A stretch of DNA of 41,726 nucleotides from Kineococcus xinjiangensis (GCF_002934625.1 NZ_PTJD01000022.1:1-41726); one strand, 5' to 3'; positions 1 to 6,752 are shown, counted from the first letter of the stretch. Translations and numbers: made by a program. The notes: a model not told the origin generated them from the sequence alone.

Positions 1-387
1 CCAGCGGGTGGGCAGCCGCAAAGAGAGCGTCACGCCGGGCACCTCGACACAGCCTGGCCGGGCCGTTGCCGTGCCACCAGTGAACAAGTAGCCGCACTCA
101 GTGCGCGATCATGACGGCGCCTGGACGCCCGCCCCTGCCGAGGAACGGCTGCTCTGCTGCTGCTCGCGTGACTTGTTGCGGCTGCGCCGTACAGGCGCTC
201 TACGTCAGCTGTGGCCGCCCCCTCGGTGACCTGCCTGCGAGCATGAGGACTGCATGAGCGCGGTGGCCACGCCTCCTCCTGTGCGCACGCGCTCCGGTGT
301 CCTGCTGTCGGTGGGACGCTGGACCCGTCGAACGTCTCACCTCCTCGCTGCGAGGTGACGCCGAGGACACAAGGAAGGGAGTGAGTC
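1..387. other. Leading gap with no assignable gene
   Basis: No convincing gene is visible here. One plus-strand frame is open from the window edge to a TAG at 89-91 and could be the last 29 codons of a gene that starts outside the window, but the peptide is not recognisable. Repeat copy R1 follows directly. The rest, up to the Shine-Dalgarno sequence of the small gene at 388, shows no coding pattern on either strand. Confidence 0.4.
91..145 (+). repeat. Dispersed structured repeat, copy R1
   Basis: Contains the conserved box GCGCGATCATGACGG, with GCGCGATC at 103-110. A short central stem follows (GGCG 116-119 with CGCC 126-129), then a degenerate right box. The left flank GCCGCACTCAG closely matches copy R8. 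It is the weakest of the near-full-length copies on its right side. Confidence 0.6.
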
Positions 388-555
388 ATGGCTCTCGGCT
401 GGGGCTTCATCCTGCAAGTGGCCATTTTCTACCTCGGCGTCCCGATCGCCCTCACCGTCTTCCTCGTGCGACTCTTTCGTCCCGCCAAGCGGGCTCCTCT
501 GACCGAGCACCTCGACGCCCAGCACCAGACCAAGCCAGACAGCACGCACGGCTGA
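388..555 (+). CDS. Small single-pass membrane protein (55 aa), unknown function
   Basis: An ATG at 388 follows a strong Shine-Dalgarno stretch, AAGGAAGGGAG at 371-381, which decides the start and is the best evidence that this short frame is translated. The product has one hydrophobic segment at about residues 5-26 (MALGWGFILQVAIFYLGV then ALTVFLV). A basic LFRPAKR stop-transfer motif and a polar tail of about 25 residues follow. This suggests an N-out or reverse-signal single-pass membrane peptide. No family is recognised. It lies between repeat copies R1 and R2 and converges on the HAD gene at 666-1202. It is one of only two plus-strand genes in the repeat array. Confidence 0.6.
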   Translation: MALGWGFILQVAIFYLGVPIALTVFLVRLFRPAKRAPLTEHLDAQHQTKPDSTHG

Positions 556-590
556 GGCCTCTTACATCCCTGCCTCAACCAGCAGCAGAT

Positions 591-660
591 GCCCGCCTTC
601 GCCGCGATGAAGGCGCGATCACGACGGTCGGCGGCATCCGACCGTGCCGATCTGCGGATG
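591..660 (+). repeat. Dispersed structured repeat, copy R2
   Basis: GCGCGATC lies at 613-620. The central hairpin is perfect: ACGGTCGG 624-631 pairs with CCGACCGT 638-645 across a 6-nt loop. The right box TGCCGATCTGCGGATG is at 645-660. It ends 6 nt from the stop codon of the minus-strand HAD gene and also lies between convergent genes. Confidence 0.75.
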
Positions 661-665
661 TTCGC

Positions 666-1202
666 TCAGCCCGACATGGGGTGAGCGGCGCGACCCTGGA
701 AAAGGTCATGCGCCTCGCTCCAGGCGGCGATGCGGGTCACCTGAGCAGGCGCGGGCTGAGAGGTGGCCGAGCCTGGCAGGCCTCCGGTGAACCAGTAGCG
801 GTGATCGACAGTCTCCAGGAGCGCGAGGACGTCGAGGCGGTCGTCGACGAAGTGGGTGACGCCCAGCTCTTTGCACACGCGTGCCTTCTCCCGTCGCTCC
901 CGTACGAAGTGCAGGTGGGACGCGTCGATGCCCGTGTGGTCGAAGAACTGGTGGTGGGCGAGCCAGGCGCGGGTGACGGCTTCGATGCGAGCCGAGGCCT
1001 TGGAGACCAAGTGCACCCGGCCGCAGAAGGGCCCCGCGTGGAGATGAGCCAGAGCCTCCAGCGCCCCGGGCACTGCCGGCGTCTGCAAGGGGCGCGACCC
1101 GAAGAAGGAGGTGTCATCGTCGTGGTCGGCCCTGGCGACGATGACACCGCCAATGTCGACGCCGAGAGTTGAAGGACTACGCACCGCCTCAGCCATGAGC
1201 AT
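666..1202 (-). CDS. HAD-superfamily phosphatase-like protein
   Basis: A 178-aa protein with the HAD-fold motif order. Motif I is a modified LGVDIGGVI (Asp16, with Gly where many HAD enzymes have the second Asp). A motif II/III-like VHLVSK is at about 63-68, and motif IV THFVDDRLDVL (Asp120-Asp121) is followed by a short C-terminal part. Stand-alone proteins of this type are widespread in actinobacteria and are usually annotated as HAD hydrolases without a known substrate. Replacement of the second motif I Asp leaves phosphatase activity uncertain. ATG 1202 is the longest start; ATG 1196 is equally possible because neither has a clear Shine-Dalgarno. The 3' end abuts repeat R2. Confidence 0.75.
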   Translation of the reverse strand: MLMAEAVRSPSTLGVDIGGVIVARADHDDDTSFFGSRPLQTPAVPGALEALAHLHAGPFCGRVHLVSKASARIEAVTRAWLAHHQFFDHTGIDASHLHFVRERREKARVCKELGVTHFVDDRLDVLALLETVDHRYWFTGGLPGSATSQPAPAQVTRIAAWSEAHDLFQGRAAHPMSG

Positions 1203-1284
1203 CAGTGTGCCCAGGCGGACCCGTCCGGGGCGTCGATGAAGGCTCGTGACTGGAGTCGGGTGGCCCCAAGGCCCGCACGACGAA

Positions 1285-1356
1285 CGTCCGCATTCGCCGC
1301 TGGTGGGGCGCGATCATGACGGCCACCAGACGCCCTCAGCTGCTGATCTGCGGATG
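1285..1356 (+). repeat. Dispersed structured repeat, copy R3
   Basis: Left box CGTCCGCA at 1285-1292, GCGCGATCATGACGG from 1308, right box TGCTGATCTGCGGATG at 1341-1356. The outer boxes are inverted with respect to each other. The internal pairing differs from R2: CTGGTGG 1300-1306 pairs with CCACCAG 1323-1329, and GGGCG 1306-1310 can pair with CGCCC 1331-1335, so the GATCATGAC box falls in the loop. Confidence 0.75.
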
Positions 1357-1403
1357 CTGGGCTACACGCGTCAGGTACCTGCCTGGTGGGAGGCCCTGCC
1401 GAT

Positions 1404-1826
1404 CTATGAGGTCGGCTCGACCTGTCGCAGGGTGCCGTCAGCCTCGACGACCGTCTCCGCCTGCCACACGATCGGTTCACAGCCCTCCCCGTTGGGCTGG
1501 TAGCGGACAGGCGTCACGCTGACCGTGTCGTCCACCACCGTCTCCCCGGAGGCATCCACCACCCGCAGCCGGGCCTGGACGGCGGTGTCGTCCTGCAACG
1601 CGTCGTCGCGGACATAGGAGGTCGTCCCGTCCCCCGGCTGCACGATGCGGGTGTCACACACCTCCTGGACACAGGCCGTGACCTGCCAGGGCGCTCCCGT
1701 CGCGGGCAACGCCGAGAAGTCGAAGGTCACCCCGCTGGATGCGCCGATCTGCGTGCAGGCGTGCGAGGTGCACGACGTCGCAGCAACCAGGACCAGCAGG
1801 ACCGTCGAGATCCTCAGCGATCGCAC
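1404..1826 (-). CDS. Possible secreted lipoprotein, unknown function (140 aa)
   Basis: The start chosen is GTG 1826. It places a short basic and hydrophobic signal at the N-terminus (VRSLRISTVLLVLVAATSC), with Cys19 in a weak lipobox (A-T-S-C). Upstream codons of the same open frame run through repeat R4 and look non-coding. The mature part is beta-rich and polar, with Cys residues at about 24, 55, 59 and 116 that could form disulfides. No family is recognised. The gene is monocistronic on the minus strand, with R3 48 bp beyond its stop and R4 51 bp before its start. The lipoprotein call is an inference; a simple secreted protein is the alternative. Confidence 0.6.
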   Translation of the reverse strand: MRSLRISTVLLVLVAATSCTSHACTQIGASSGVTFDFSALPATGAPWQVTACVQEVCDTRIVQPGDGTTSYVRDDALQDDTAVQARLRVVDASGETVVDDTVSVTPVRYQPNGEGCEPIVWQAETVVEADGTLRQVEPTS

Positions 1827-1876
1827 ACCTGCAGGATCCGCTACCAGCCAGGGGCGGTCCAGGCGCAGCCAGCCAG

Positions 1877-1947
1877 CATCCGCAATTGCCGCGAGTGGGG
1901 CGCGATCTTCGTCTCGGAAGCGGTCGATTCCGAGACGCCGATCGGGC
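1877..1947 (+). repeat. Dispersed structured repeat, copy R4
   Basis: Left box CATCCGCAATTGCCGC from 1877, GCGCGATC at 1900-1907. A perfect 10-bp stem follows (CGTCTCGGAA 1910-1919 with TTCCGAGACG 1928-1937), then GCCGATCGGGCC. The stem sequence is unrelated to those of R2, R6 and R7 but starts the same distance (3-5 nt) after the GATC box. Confidence 0.75.
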
Positions 1948-2041
1948 CTTGCGAAGAGCCGTGCGGTGGGTGCCAGTGAGGGCGAGCAGCCTCCACGTGC
2001 GGTGCTGTGGAGGCTGCTCACCCTCTTGTTGCGTCGGGTCG

Positions 2042-3142
2042 TCACCTGCCGTCGTTGAAGTCCTTGCTGTCACGGAGCTGCTGCACCAGTGGACCGAAGG
2101 TGGCCGGGTCGGGGCGCAGGATGGCACCGGTGCTGGAGAACAGCAGGTCGCAGCCGCCGGTGAGGTCCACGGCGAGGTAGGTGTACTCCCGCAGGTACCT
2201 CTGGGTGGGCGTGTGATCGGCGTTGTGCTCGTAGTCCGGTGTGGTCAGCAGGTCGATCTGCGCCTGCTGCCCGGGCGTGAGGACGCAGTCCGGCTCGCCG
2301 TGCACAAGGGGGGCGGTGTCGACGACCTCCTGCAGGCGGGCGAGCAGGATCGGATCGCGGGACTGACTCACCCACTCACCACTGGCCTCCGTCATCACCG
2401 CCCCGGCCACGGGGTTGCCGCTGGCGCGGGCGGGTGCTTGCTGCTGTTCGGGACGCGGCTGGATGGTGATGCTGTCCAGGAGGGCCCGGACCTGCGCCTC
2501 GTTCCCCGCGAGCTCCACCCGGACCCCGCGGGAGGGGACGCTGACGGAGGCGACGCGCTCGTCGGTGCTCCCGCCGCTGGGCGGTCCGCTGACGTAGGCC
2601 GGAACCCCGTCGATGAGCTGCACCCCTGGCCTGGCCGGCGCTCCTCCCGTCCACTGCCGCACGTCCTCGGGCTTGATGAGCGCGCCCGGGCCGCCGGACG
2701 GGGCGTCGCAACCGGCGCTGCCACTGGTCATGGGTGCGGCCACCACGGTGATCGCTCCCGGGGCCAGGCAGGTCCAGGACGAGCTGGGGCCGACCTTCGC
2801 TTCGTAGCCCTCCGCGGTGACCTCCACACCGTTGATACCGCGCTCACTGACCTCGACGCCCGGTGGCTCCCACTGCGGTGGAGGTGCAGGGGCGGGTGCC
2901 GGTGCGGAGGTGGCGGATCCAGCTGGCGGGGCCAGCCGGGTCCGGCTGGCTGCGTCACCGCCAGGGCCCGTTACGATCAGCGCAGCGGCGGTGCAGGCGG
3001 CGAGCAGGCCGGTGGTGGCGAAGGCAGCGGTGCGGCGACGGGCCTGCTGGTGGCGTCGCAACACGGCGGCGACGGGGTCGTGCTCGCGGGGGGTGGTGCG
3101 AGAGGCAGATTCGAGGAGGCCCTTGATGTCGAGGTCGTTCAT
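2042..3142 (-). CDS. Membrane-anchored partner of the SigE-type sigma factor
   Basis: A 366-aa protein with a basic cytoplasmic N-terminus (about 38 residues, including RRHQQARRRT). One transmembrane helix spans about 39-58, followed by a Pro/Ala-rich linker and an extracytoplasmic domain of about 270 residues with several cysteines. Its GTG/ATG start overlaps the stop of the sigma-factor gene by 4 bp, so the two are probably translationally coupled. Membrane proteins in this position after SigE-family sigma genes often act as anti-sigma factors or signal receptors. However, no zinc-binding anti-sigma motif (HxxxCxxC) is seen in the short cytoplasmic part, so that role is inferred from position only. 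The stop lies 95 bp from R4. Confidence 0.65.
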   Translation of the reverse strand: MNDLDIKGLLESASRTTPREHDPVAAVLRRHQQARRRTAAFATTGLLAACTAAALIVTGPGGDAASRTRLAPPAGSATSAPAPAPAPPPQWEPPGVEVSERGINGVEVTAEGYEAKVGPSSSWTCLAPGAITVVAAPMTSGSAGCDAPSGGPGALIKPEDVRQWTGGAPARPGVQLIDGVPAYVSGPPSGGSTDERVASVSVPSRGVRVELAGNEAQVRALLDSITIQPRPEQQQAPARASGNPVAGAVMTEASGEWVSQSRDPILLARLQEVVDTAPLVHGEPDCVLTPGQQAQIDLLTTPDYEHNADHTPTQRYLREYTYLAVDLTGGCDLLFSSTGAILRPDPATFGPLVQQLRDSKDFNDGR

Positions 3143-3702
3143 CGTGCGACTCCGCTCTCCGGACGGGTGCCGGCATCGCGTCGGGGAGGGGCCTCGGCCT
3201 GCTGGGCCGTCGTGGCGCGCAGGGTGGCCAGGGCGCGGGAGGTGCGGCTCTTCACGGTGCCGACCGAGCAGCTCAGGGCCTCGGCGGTGTCCTGCTCGCT
3301 CAGGTCCAGCCAGAAGCGCAGCACCAGCACGAGGCGCTGCGGTGTGGGCAACTCGGCCAGCATCCGCTGCGCGTCCAGGTCGGCGTCGAGGTCGCCGTGC
3401 CCGGCGTAGGTGGTGTCGGGCAGGACGGCGGTGGGGGTCTCCCCACGCCAGCGGCGACGCCCGGCCTTGGCTGCCAGGCGGGTCATGACCACCCGGGCAT
3501 AGGCCTCTGGATCACCGCCGGGGTGCAGTCGCCGCCACGCCTTCAGCACCTCCAGCAAGCCCATCTGGGCCAAGTCCTCACCATGGTGGGCGTCACCGCT
3601 GAGCAGGGTGCCCAAGCGGACCAGGGACGGGTAACGGGCAGCGGCGAAGTCAGCGAAGCCAGGAGGCCCCTGCCCCGCATCGTGGAGACGGTTGCGCAAC
3701 AT
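3139..3702 (-). CDS. SigE-family ECF RNA polymerase sigma factor
   Basis: A 187-aa protein with sigma region 2 at about residues 15-80 (FADFAAARYPSLVRLGTLL, then a DLAQ motif and WRRL). A short linker precedes region 4 at about 110-165 (LPTPQRLVLVLRFWLDLSE, then the HTH with VGTVKSRTSRAL). This matches the actinobacterial SigE family of short extracytoplasmic-function sigma factors, which direct RNA polymerase to a small regulon in response to envelope signals. The chosen start is ATG 3702, with AGGGG just upstream; GTG 3705 is in frame and also possible. It leads a two-gene operon with the membrane protein 2042-3142 and is divergent from aroA, with R5 in the shared gap. Confidence 0.88.
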   Translation of the reverse strand: MLRNRLHDAGQGPPGFADFAAARYPSLVRLGTLLSGDAHHGEDLAQMGLLEVLKAWRRLHPGGDPEAYARVVMTRLAAKAGRRRWRGETPTAVLPDTTYAGHGDLDADLDAQRMLAELPTPQRLVLVLRFWLDLSEQDTAEALSCSVGTVKSRTSRALATLRATTAQQAEAPPRRDAGTRPESGVAR

Positions 3703-3869
3703 CACACCCCTAAAGGGACCGGGACTCCCCAGAAGGTTCCATCAAGCCGCAACCGATCCGCGGCCGTCCCCCAGTAACCGCACGTGAAGTCACCCCGACG
3801 GCAGCAGTGCGTCACCTCCACCCCGGGCGCACCGCCTTCCACGCCCCGGCGCAGCGCTCCCGGCGACTG

Positions 3870-3924
3870 CTCATGCCGCGATCACGACCGCCGACGAACG
3901 CCCGCCTTTGCCGATTTGCGGATG
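3870..3924 (+). repeat. Dispersed structured repeat, copy R5
   Basis: Lies in the divergent gap between the sigma-factor operon and aroA, so it cannot be a 3'-end terminator for either. It keeps ATGCCGCGATCACGACCG (GATC ends at 3883), the GACGAACGCCC segment and an intact right box TGCCGATTTGCGGATG at 3909-3924. The left outer box is degenerate and no clear central stem is seen. Confidence 0.65.
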
Positions 3925-3939
3925 ACGGGGGCGGGGGTG

Positions 3940-5265
3940 ATGGATCGGGTGGCCGCTGGTGCCGGGCAGACTGGCGGGGTGCTGAGTGGAGCCGGTGACC
4001 TGCCCGACGTCCTGCCCGTGCACCCGGTGAGGAGTGCACCTGATGTGACGGTCCGGGTGCCGGGGTCGAAAAGCGTCACCAACCGGGCACTGCTGTGCGC
4101 GGCGCTGGCGCAGGGCACCAGCACGCTCAGCGGGGCGCTGCTGGCCGACGACACCCGCGCCATGCTGGACGCGGTCCGGGCGTTGGGCGCCGGCGTGGAC
4201 CTGGACGAGGCCACCAGGACCGTGGTGGTCTCCGGCCTGGCCTCCACCGACGGGCTGACTGCCTCCGGGGGTGTCCACGTCGATGCTCGTCAGTCCGGCA
4301 CGACCTCGCGGTTCGTGCTGCCGGCCCTGGCGTTGCTGGCCGGGCGCAGCGTTCTGGACGGTAGCGAGCAGCTGCGGGTCAGGCCCTTCGGCCCGCTGGT
4401 GGAGGCGCTGCGCCACCTCGGGGCCCAGGTGGAGGACCTCGCCCGGCCCGGCAACCTGCCCGTGGCCGTTAGCGGCCCGGTGCGTGGTGGGCGGGTCGCG
4501 CTGCCGGGGCACCTGTCCAGCCAGTTCCTCTCCGGGCTCTTCATGACCGCGCCCCTGATGCCCGAAGGCCTCTCGGTGGAGCTGACGTCCCCGCTGGTGT
4601 CGGTGCCCTACCTGGAGATGACCGCCGCGGTGATGCGCGCCTTCGGCGCTGACGTCGAGGGCCTGCACGTGCGCCCCGGTGGCTACCGCGGCTGCGACTA
4701 CGCGATCGAGCCGGATGCCAGCGCCGCCTCATACTTCCTGGGCGCGGCGGCCATCACCGGCGGGCGCGTCACGGTGGAGGGTCTGGGCACCGCCAGCCTG
4801 CAAGGGGACGTGCGCTTCGCCGACGTCCTGGAGCGCATGGGCGCCCGGGTCGAGCGCACCCCTGACCGGATCACCGTGACCGGTACCGGCGTGCTGCGCG
4901 GGGTGGAGGTGGACATGGTCGACATCTCCGACACCGCCCAGACCCTGGCCGCCGTCGCCGTCCACGCCGAAGGACCCACCCGGGTGCGGGGCATCGGCTT
5001 CATCCGCGGCAAGGAGACCGACCGCATCGCGGCCGTGGTCACCGAGCTGCGCCGCGCCGGGATTGACGCCATCGAAGACGACGACGGCTTCACCATCCAC
5101 CCCGGCACCCCCGCACCCACGCGGTTCGAGACCTACGACGACCACCGCATGGCCATGAGCCTGGCCCTGCTGGGCCTGCGCACCCCGGGCATCGAGATCG
5201 ACAACCCCCGCTGCGTGGCCAAGACCTACCCCAACTACTTCCACGATCTTGCGCAGCTGAGCTGA
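3940..5265 (+). CDS. aroA: 3-phosphoshikimate 1-carboxyvinyltransferase (EPSP synthase)
   Basis: Sixth step of the shikimate pathway: shikimate-3-phosphate plus PEP gives EPSP, in the cytosol. The 441-aa product has the family landmarks in order. PGSKSVTNRALL contains the PEP-site Lys and Arg, and RQSGTTSRF is the active-site loop. SSQFLSGLFMTAPL holds the shikimate-phosphate Ser-Ser-Gln, followed by DASAASYFLGAAAI and DISDTAQTLA with the catalytic Asp. GKETDRIAAV, YDDHRMAMSLAL and CVAKTYPNYF close the series. These resemble the E. coli enzyme more than the usual mycobacterial/streptomycete AroA, so this may be a second or acquired copy. In the loop that sets glyphosate sensitivity, the position of E. 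coli Pro101 (NAGTAMRP) is Phe, as judged by eye. ATG 3940 is chosen because upstream codons run into repeat R5; GTG 3979 is an alternative. Confidence 0.9.
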   Translation: MDRVAAGAGQTGGVLSGAGDLPDVLPVHPVRSAPDVTVRVPGSKSVTNRALLCAALAQGTSTLSGALLADDTRAMLDAVRALGAGVDLDEATRTVVVSGLASTDGLTASGGVHVDARQSGTTSRFVLPALALLAGRSVLDGSEQLRVRPFGPLVEALRHLGAQVEDLARPGNLPVAVSGPVRGGRVALPGHLSSQFLSGLFMTAPLMPEGLSVELTSPLVSVPYLEMTAAVMRAFGADVEGLHVRPGGYRGCDYAIEPDASAASYFLGAAAITGGRVTVEGLGTASLQGDVRFADVLERMGARVERTPDRITVTGTGVLRGVEVDMVDISDTAQTLAAVAVHAEGPTRVRGIGFIRGKETDRIAAVVTELRRAGIDAIEDDDGFTIHPGTPAPTRFETYDDHRMAMSLALLGLRTPGIEIDNPRCVAKTYPNYFHDLAQLS

Positions 5266-5277
5266 GCTGAGCTGAGC
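5255..5277 (+). repeat. AGCTG tandem repeat across the aroA stop codon
   Basis: Four AGCTG units plus AGC run from 5255 to 5277 and include the TGA stop at 5263-5265. Change by one 5-bp unit would shift the frame of the last codons only if it occurred before the stop. The repeat lies at the extreme C-terminus, outside the catalytic fold. Confidence 0.8.
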
Positions 5278-5356
5278 CCGACCGCACGCCCGTCCATCTC
5301 GGCGTCTCCCTGCATCGGCTTCATGCACTCACGCAACGCCGATCCTGACGCGCGCT

Positions 5357-5376
5357 CACGCCGCTGTGACGGCGTG
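5357..5376. terminator. Possible bidirectional terminator hairpin
   Basis: CACGCCG 5357-5363 and CGGCGTG 5370-5376 form a 7-bp GC stem with a 6-nt loop, in the 118-bp gap between the convergent aroA and the gene at 5384-5689. There is no T-tract, as is common in high-GC actinobacteria. This is the only gap in 1-7125 without a visible copy of the dispersed repeat. Confidence 0.4.
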
Positions 5377-5383
5377 GCGAGGG

Positions 5384-5689
5384 CTAGGGACGGTCGATCG
5401 CGGCGAGTCTCTGCAGCACGCCGATTACGTGCGCCAGGTCGTGCCAGACGACGACCTCCGCCTCCTCGCCCTCCTCAGCGAGCCCACCGGCGGCCAGCTC
5501 TCGCACGGCATCGACGTCGTCCACCAGGCTGCCCAGCGTGCAGGCTTGCCCGTCCGGCACCGTGCCCGGGGCGTAGACGCTCTCCGCAGGCAGCACGTAA
5601 TACAGGTCAGCGTCCAGGTCGACGACGTCACCGTGGCGGCGTTGCACCTCGCCGAGCACCCGGTCCAGCGCCGCTCGAAGAACGGTCAT
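5384..5689 (-). CDS. Conserved hypothetical protein (101 aa)
   Basis: A short acidic protein beginning MTVLRAALDRVLGEVQRRHG. It has a DLDADLYYVLP segment and a conserved-looking C-terminal WHDLAHVIGVLQRLAAI helix. Small actinobacterial proteins with this N-terminal helix and the VVWHDLAHVIG end are familiar, but I know of no assigned function. The open frame extends upstream through repeat R6, so the longer starts are unlikely; ATG 5713 is a possible alternative start. It is convergent with aroA. Confidence 0.65.
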   Translation of the reverse strand: MTVLRAALDRVLGEVQRRHGDVVDLDADLYYVLPAESVYAPGTVPDGQACTLGSLVDDVDAVRELAAGGLAEEGEEAEVVVWHDLAHVIGVLQRLAAIDRP

Positions 5690-5763
5690 CGACACGCTGG
5701 TGGCCCCGGTCATCGCCTGAGGATGCCAGCCGATCTGAATCCAGCAGTCCGCCAACGCACCGT

Positions 5764-5820
5764 CATGCCGCGCGTGGGGCGCGATCATGAGCGGTCTGAG
5801 ACGACCTGGACCGCCCTCAG
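5764..5820 (+). repeat. Dispersed structured repeat, copy R6
   Basis: Holds GTGGGGCGCGATCATGA (GCGCGATC at 5779-5786) and a central stem GCGGTC 5791-5796 with GACCGC 5809-5814. An alternative pairing is CTGAG 5796-5800 with CTCAG 5816-5820. Its right end overlaps the stop codon (5817-5819) of the minus-strand gene to its right, so the repeat supplies coding and termination sequence to that gene. Confidence 0.7.
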
Positions 5821-6401
5821 GTCGGGTAGTAGCCCGTCCAGGAGGCGCCCGTCCACAGCTCGTAGGCGCCCGGCCGCGCAGGTGAGGGGTAGAGCCCTGG
5901 AGGGTCGTAGCCGGGCTGCGGCGCGGACTTCACCCGCCCGTCCCGGAGCAGGACCCAGGTGCCGCTGTAGTCCCAGGGCGGGCCAGCGTCGGTGTCGCGC
6001 ACGTGGCTGCCGCCACCGATGTGGAACTGACCGAACACCTGCACGTGGGTGGTGTAGCCGTGCTGGAGCTCCTCGATGTTGCGCCTGCCCACGGCAACCC
6101 CCCACCGCCACGCCAGAACGAAAGGCGCCATCATCACCGGCAGCCCCAACCAGGGCAGGGTGTCACCGGAAGGCCCCGGCTCGGCGATCAGGTCGATGAC
6201 CACCAAGGTCAGGGGGAAGACGATGGCGCACTTGAGCAACGCACGCACGAACATCTGGTGCGCCGTCAGCCCCGGTAGCAGTGGTGGCGGCAGGACCGGC
6301 ACCTGCGGTGTCCGCCCCTGTGCCCGCGCCTCGGCGTAGCCGGGCACATCCCGGGGCCTGAGGTAGCGCAGGCCCCGGGAGCTGCGCGCAGACACCGTCA
6401 A
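5817..6401 (-). CDS. Two-helix membrane protein with DUF2510-like C-terminus
   Basis: A 194-aa protein with a basic, Pro-rich N-terminus and two likely transmembrane helices at about 52-72 and 83-105. A polar region and a C-terminal segment of about 30 residues follow (PPGLYPSP, then YELWTGASWTGYYPT). The spaced aromatic and proline pattern resembles DUF2510, a small domain on many actinobacterial membrane proteins of unknown role. The start is TTG 6401, which overlaps the stop of a possible upstream mini-ORF (6398-6580) in a TTGA arrangement; the next in-frame starts lie inside the conserved part. The stop codon lies in repeat R6. No enzymatic motif is visible. Confidence 0.6.
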   Translation of the reverse strand: MTVSARSSRGLRYLRPRDVPGYAEARAQGRTPQVPVLPPPLLPGLTAHQMFVRALLKCAIVFPLTLVVIDLIAEPGPSGDTLPWLGLPVMMAPFVLAWRWGVAVGRRNIEELQHGYTTHVQVFGQFHIGGGSHVRDTDAGPPWDYSGTWVLLRDGRVKSAPQPGYDPPGLYPSPARPGAYELWTGASWTGYYPT

Positions 6402-6580
6402 CCCCGCCCGGCGCGCAGGGGAGCACCCGTCATACGGCCCCGCAGGGCGCCGTCGAGAAGGGCGACCGCCTGGCCGCAGCCGTCGCCGCCCGCGTCGCCG
6501 CCCGCGTCGGCGACCTCGATGTCCACGATGTCCACGATGCCCTGCGGCACCGGCATCGTGGACGACGACGGCGCCGACAT
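6398..6580 (-). CDS. Possible small leader ORF (60 aa), doubtful
   Basis: An ATG-initiated frame whose TGA overlaps the TTG start of the following gene by 4 bp, the pattern of translational coupling seen elsewhere in this window. The peptide is Gly/Ala/Asp-rich and not recognisable, and there is no Shine-Dalgarno before the ATG. Its early codons coincide with a 12-bp perfect hairpin. It may be a leader peptide or a chance frame. Confidence 0.25.
   Translation of the reverse strand: MSAPSSSTMPVPQGIVDIVDIEVADAGGDAGGDGCGQAVALLDGALRGRMTGAPLRAGRG
6530..6563 (-). promoter_or_regulatory. Perfect 12-bp hairpin in the leader of 5817-6401
   Basis: GTCCACGATGCC at 6530-6541 pairs fully with GGCATCGTGGAC at 6552-6563 around a 10-nt loop. 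It lies about 130-160 nt upstream of the TTG start at 6401, on the transcribed side. Direct repeats of GATGTCCAC and GCCGCCCGCGTC adjoin it. It could be an attenuator, an mRNA-stability element or a protein-binding palindrome; the sequence alone does not decide. Confidence 0.4.
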
Positions 6581-6657
6581 CAGCCGTTGGGACCAGCGCC
6601 GACGCCAGCCTGGTGCTCTTCCCCCCTCAGCGGAGGCGCGTGACCGCGTCGCTCCAA

Positions 6658-6729
6658 CATCCGCCTATGACGCGCTGCGGGCGCGATCATGGCGCGGCCG
6701 ACGACGCCCGACCGCGCCGATGAGCGGGT
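6658..6729 (+). repeat. Dispersed structured repeat, copy R7
   Basis: Left box CATCCGCC at 6658-6665, GCGCGATC at 6681-6688. A 7-bp central stem follows (GGCGCGG 6691-6697 with CCGCGCC 6712-6718), then right box GCGCCGATGAGCGGGTG ending at 6729. It lies 24 bp from the stop of the gene at 6753-7097. Confidence 0.7.
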
Positions 6730-6752
6730 GGCCACGCGCAGCGATCAAGGCG

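Noticed and set aside
297-1172. Plus-strand open frame of 291 codons
   Set aside because: It overlaps the small membrane gene out of frame and is antisense to the HAD gene, with no recognisable domain.
1739-3409. Plus-strand open frame of 556 codons
   Set aside because: It is antisense to the sigma factor and its membrane partner, both of which have recognisable domains. Long antisense frames are expected at this GC content.
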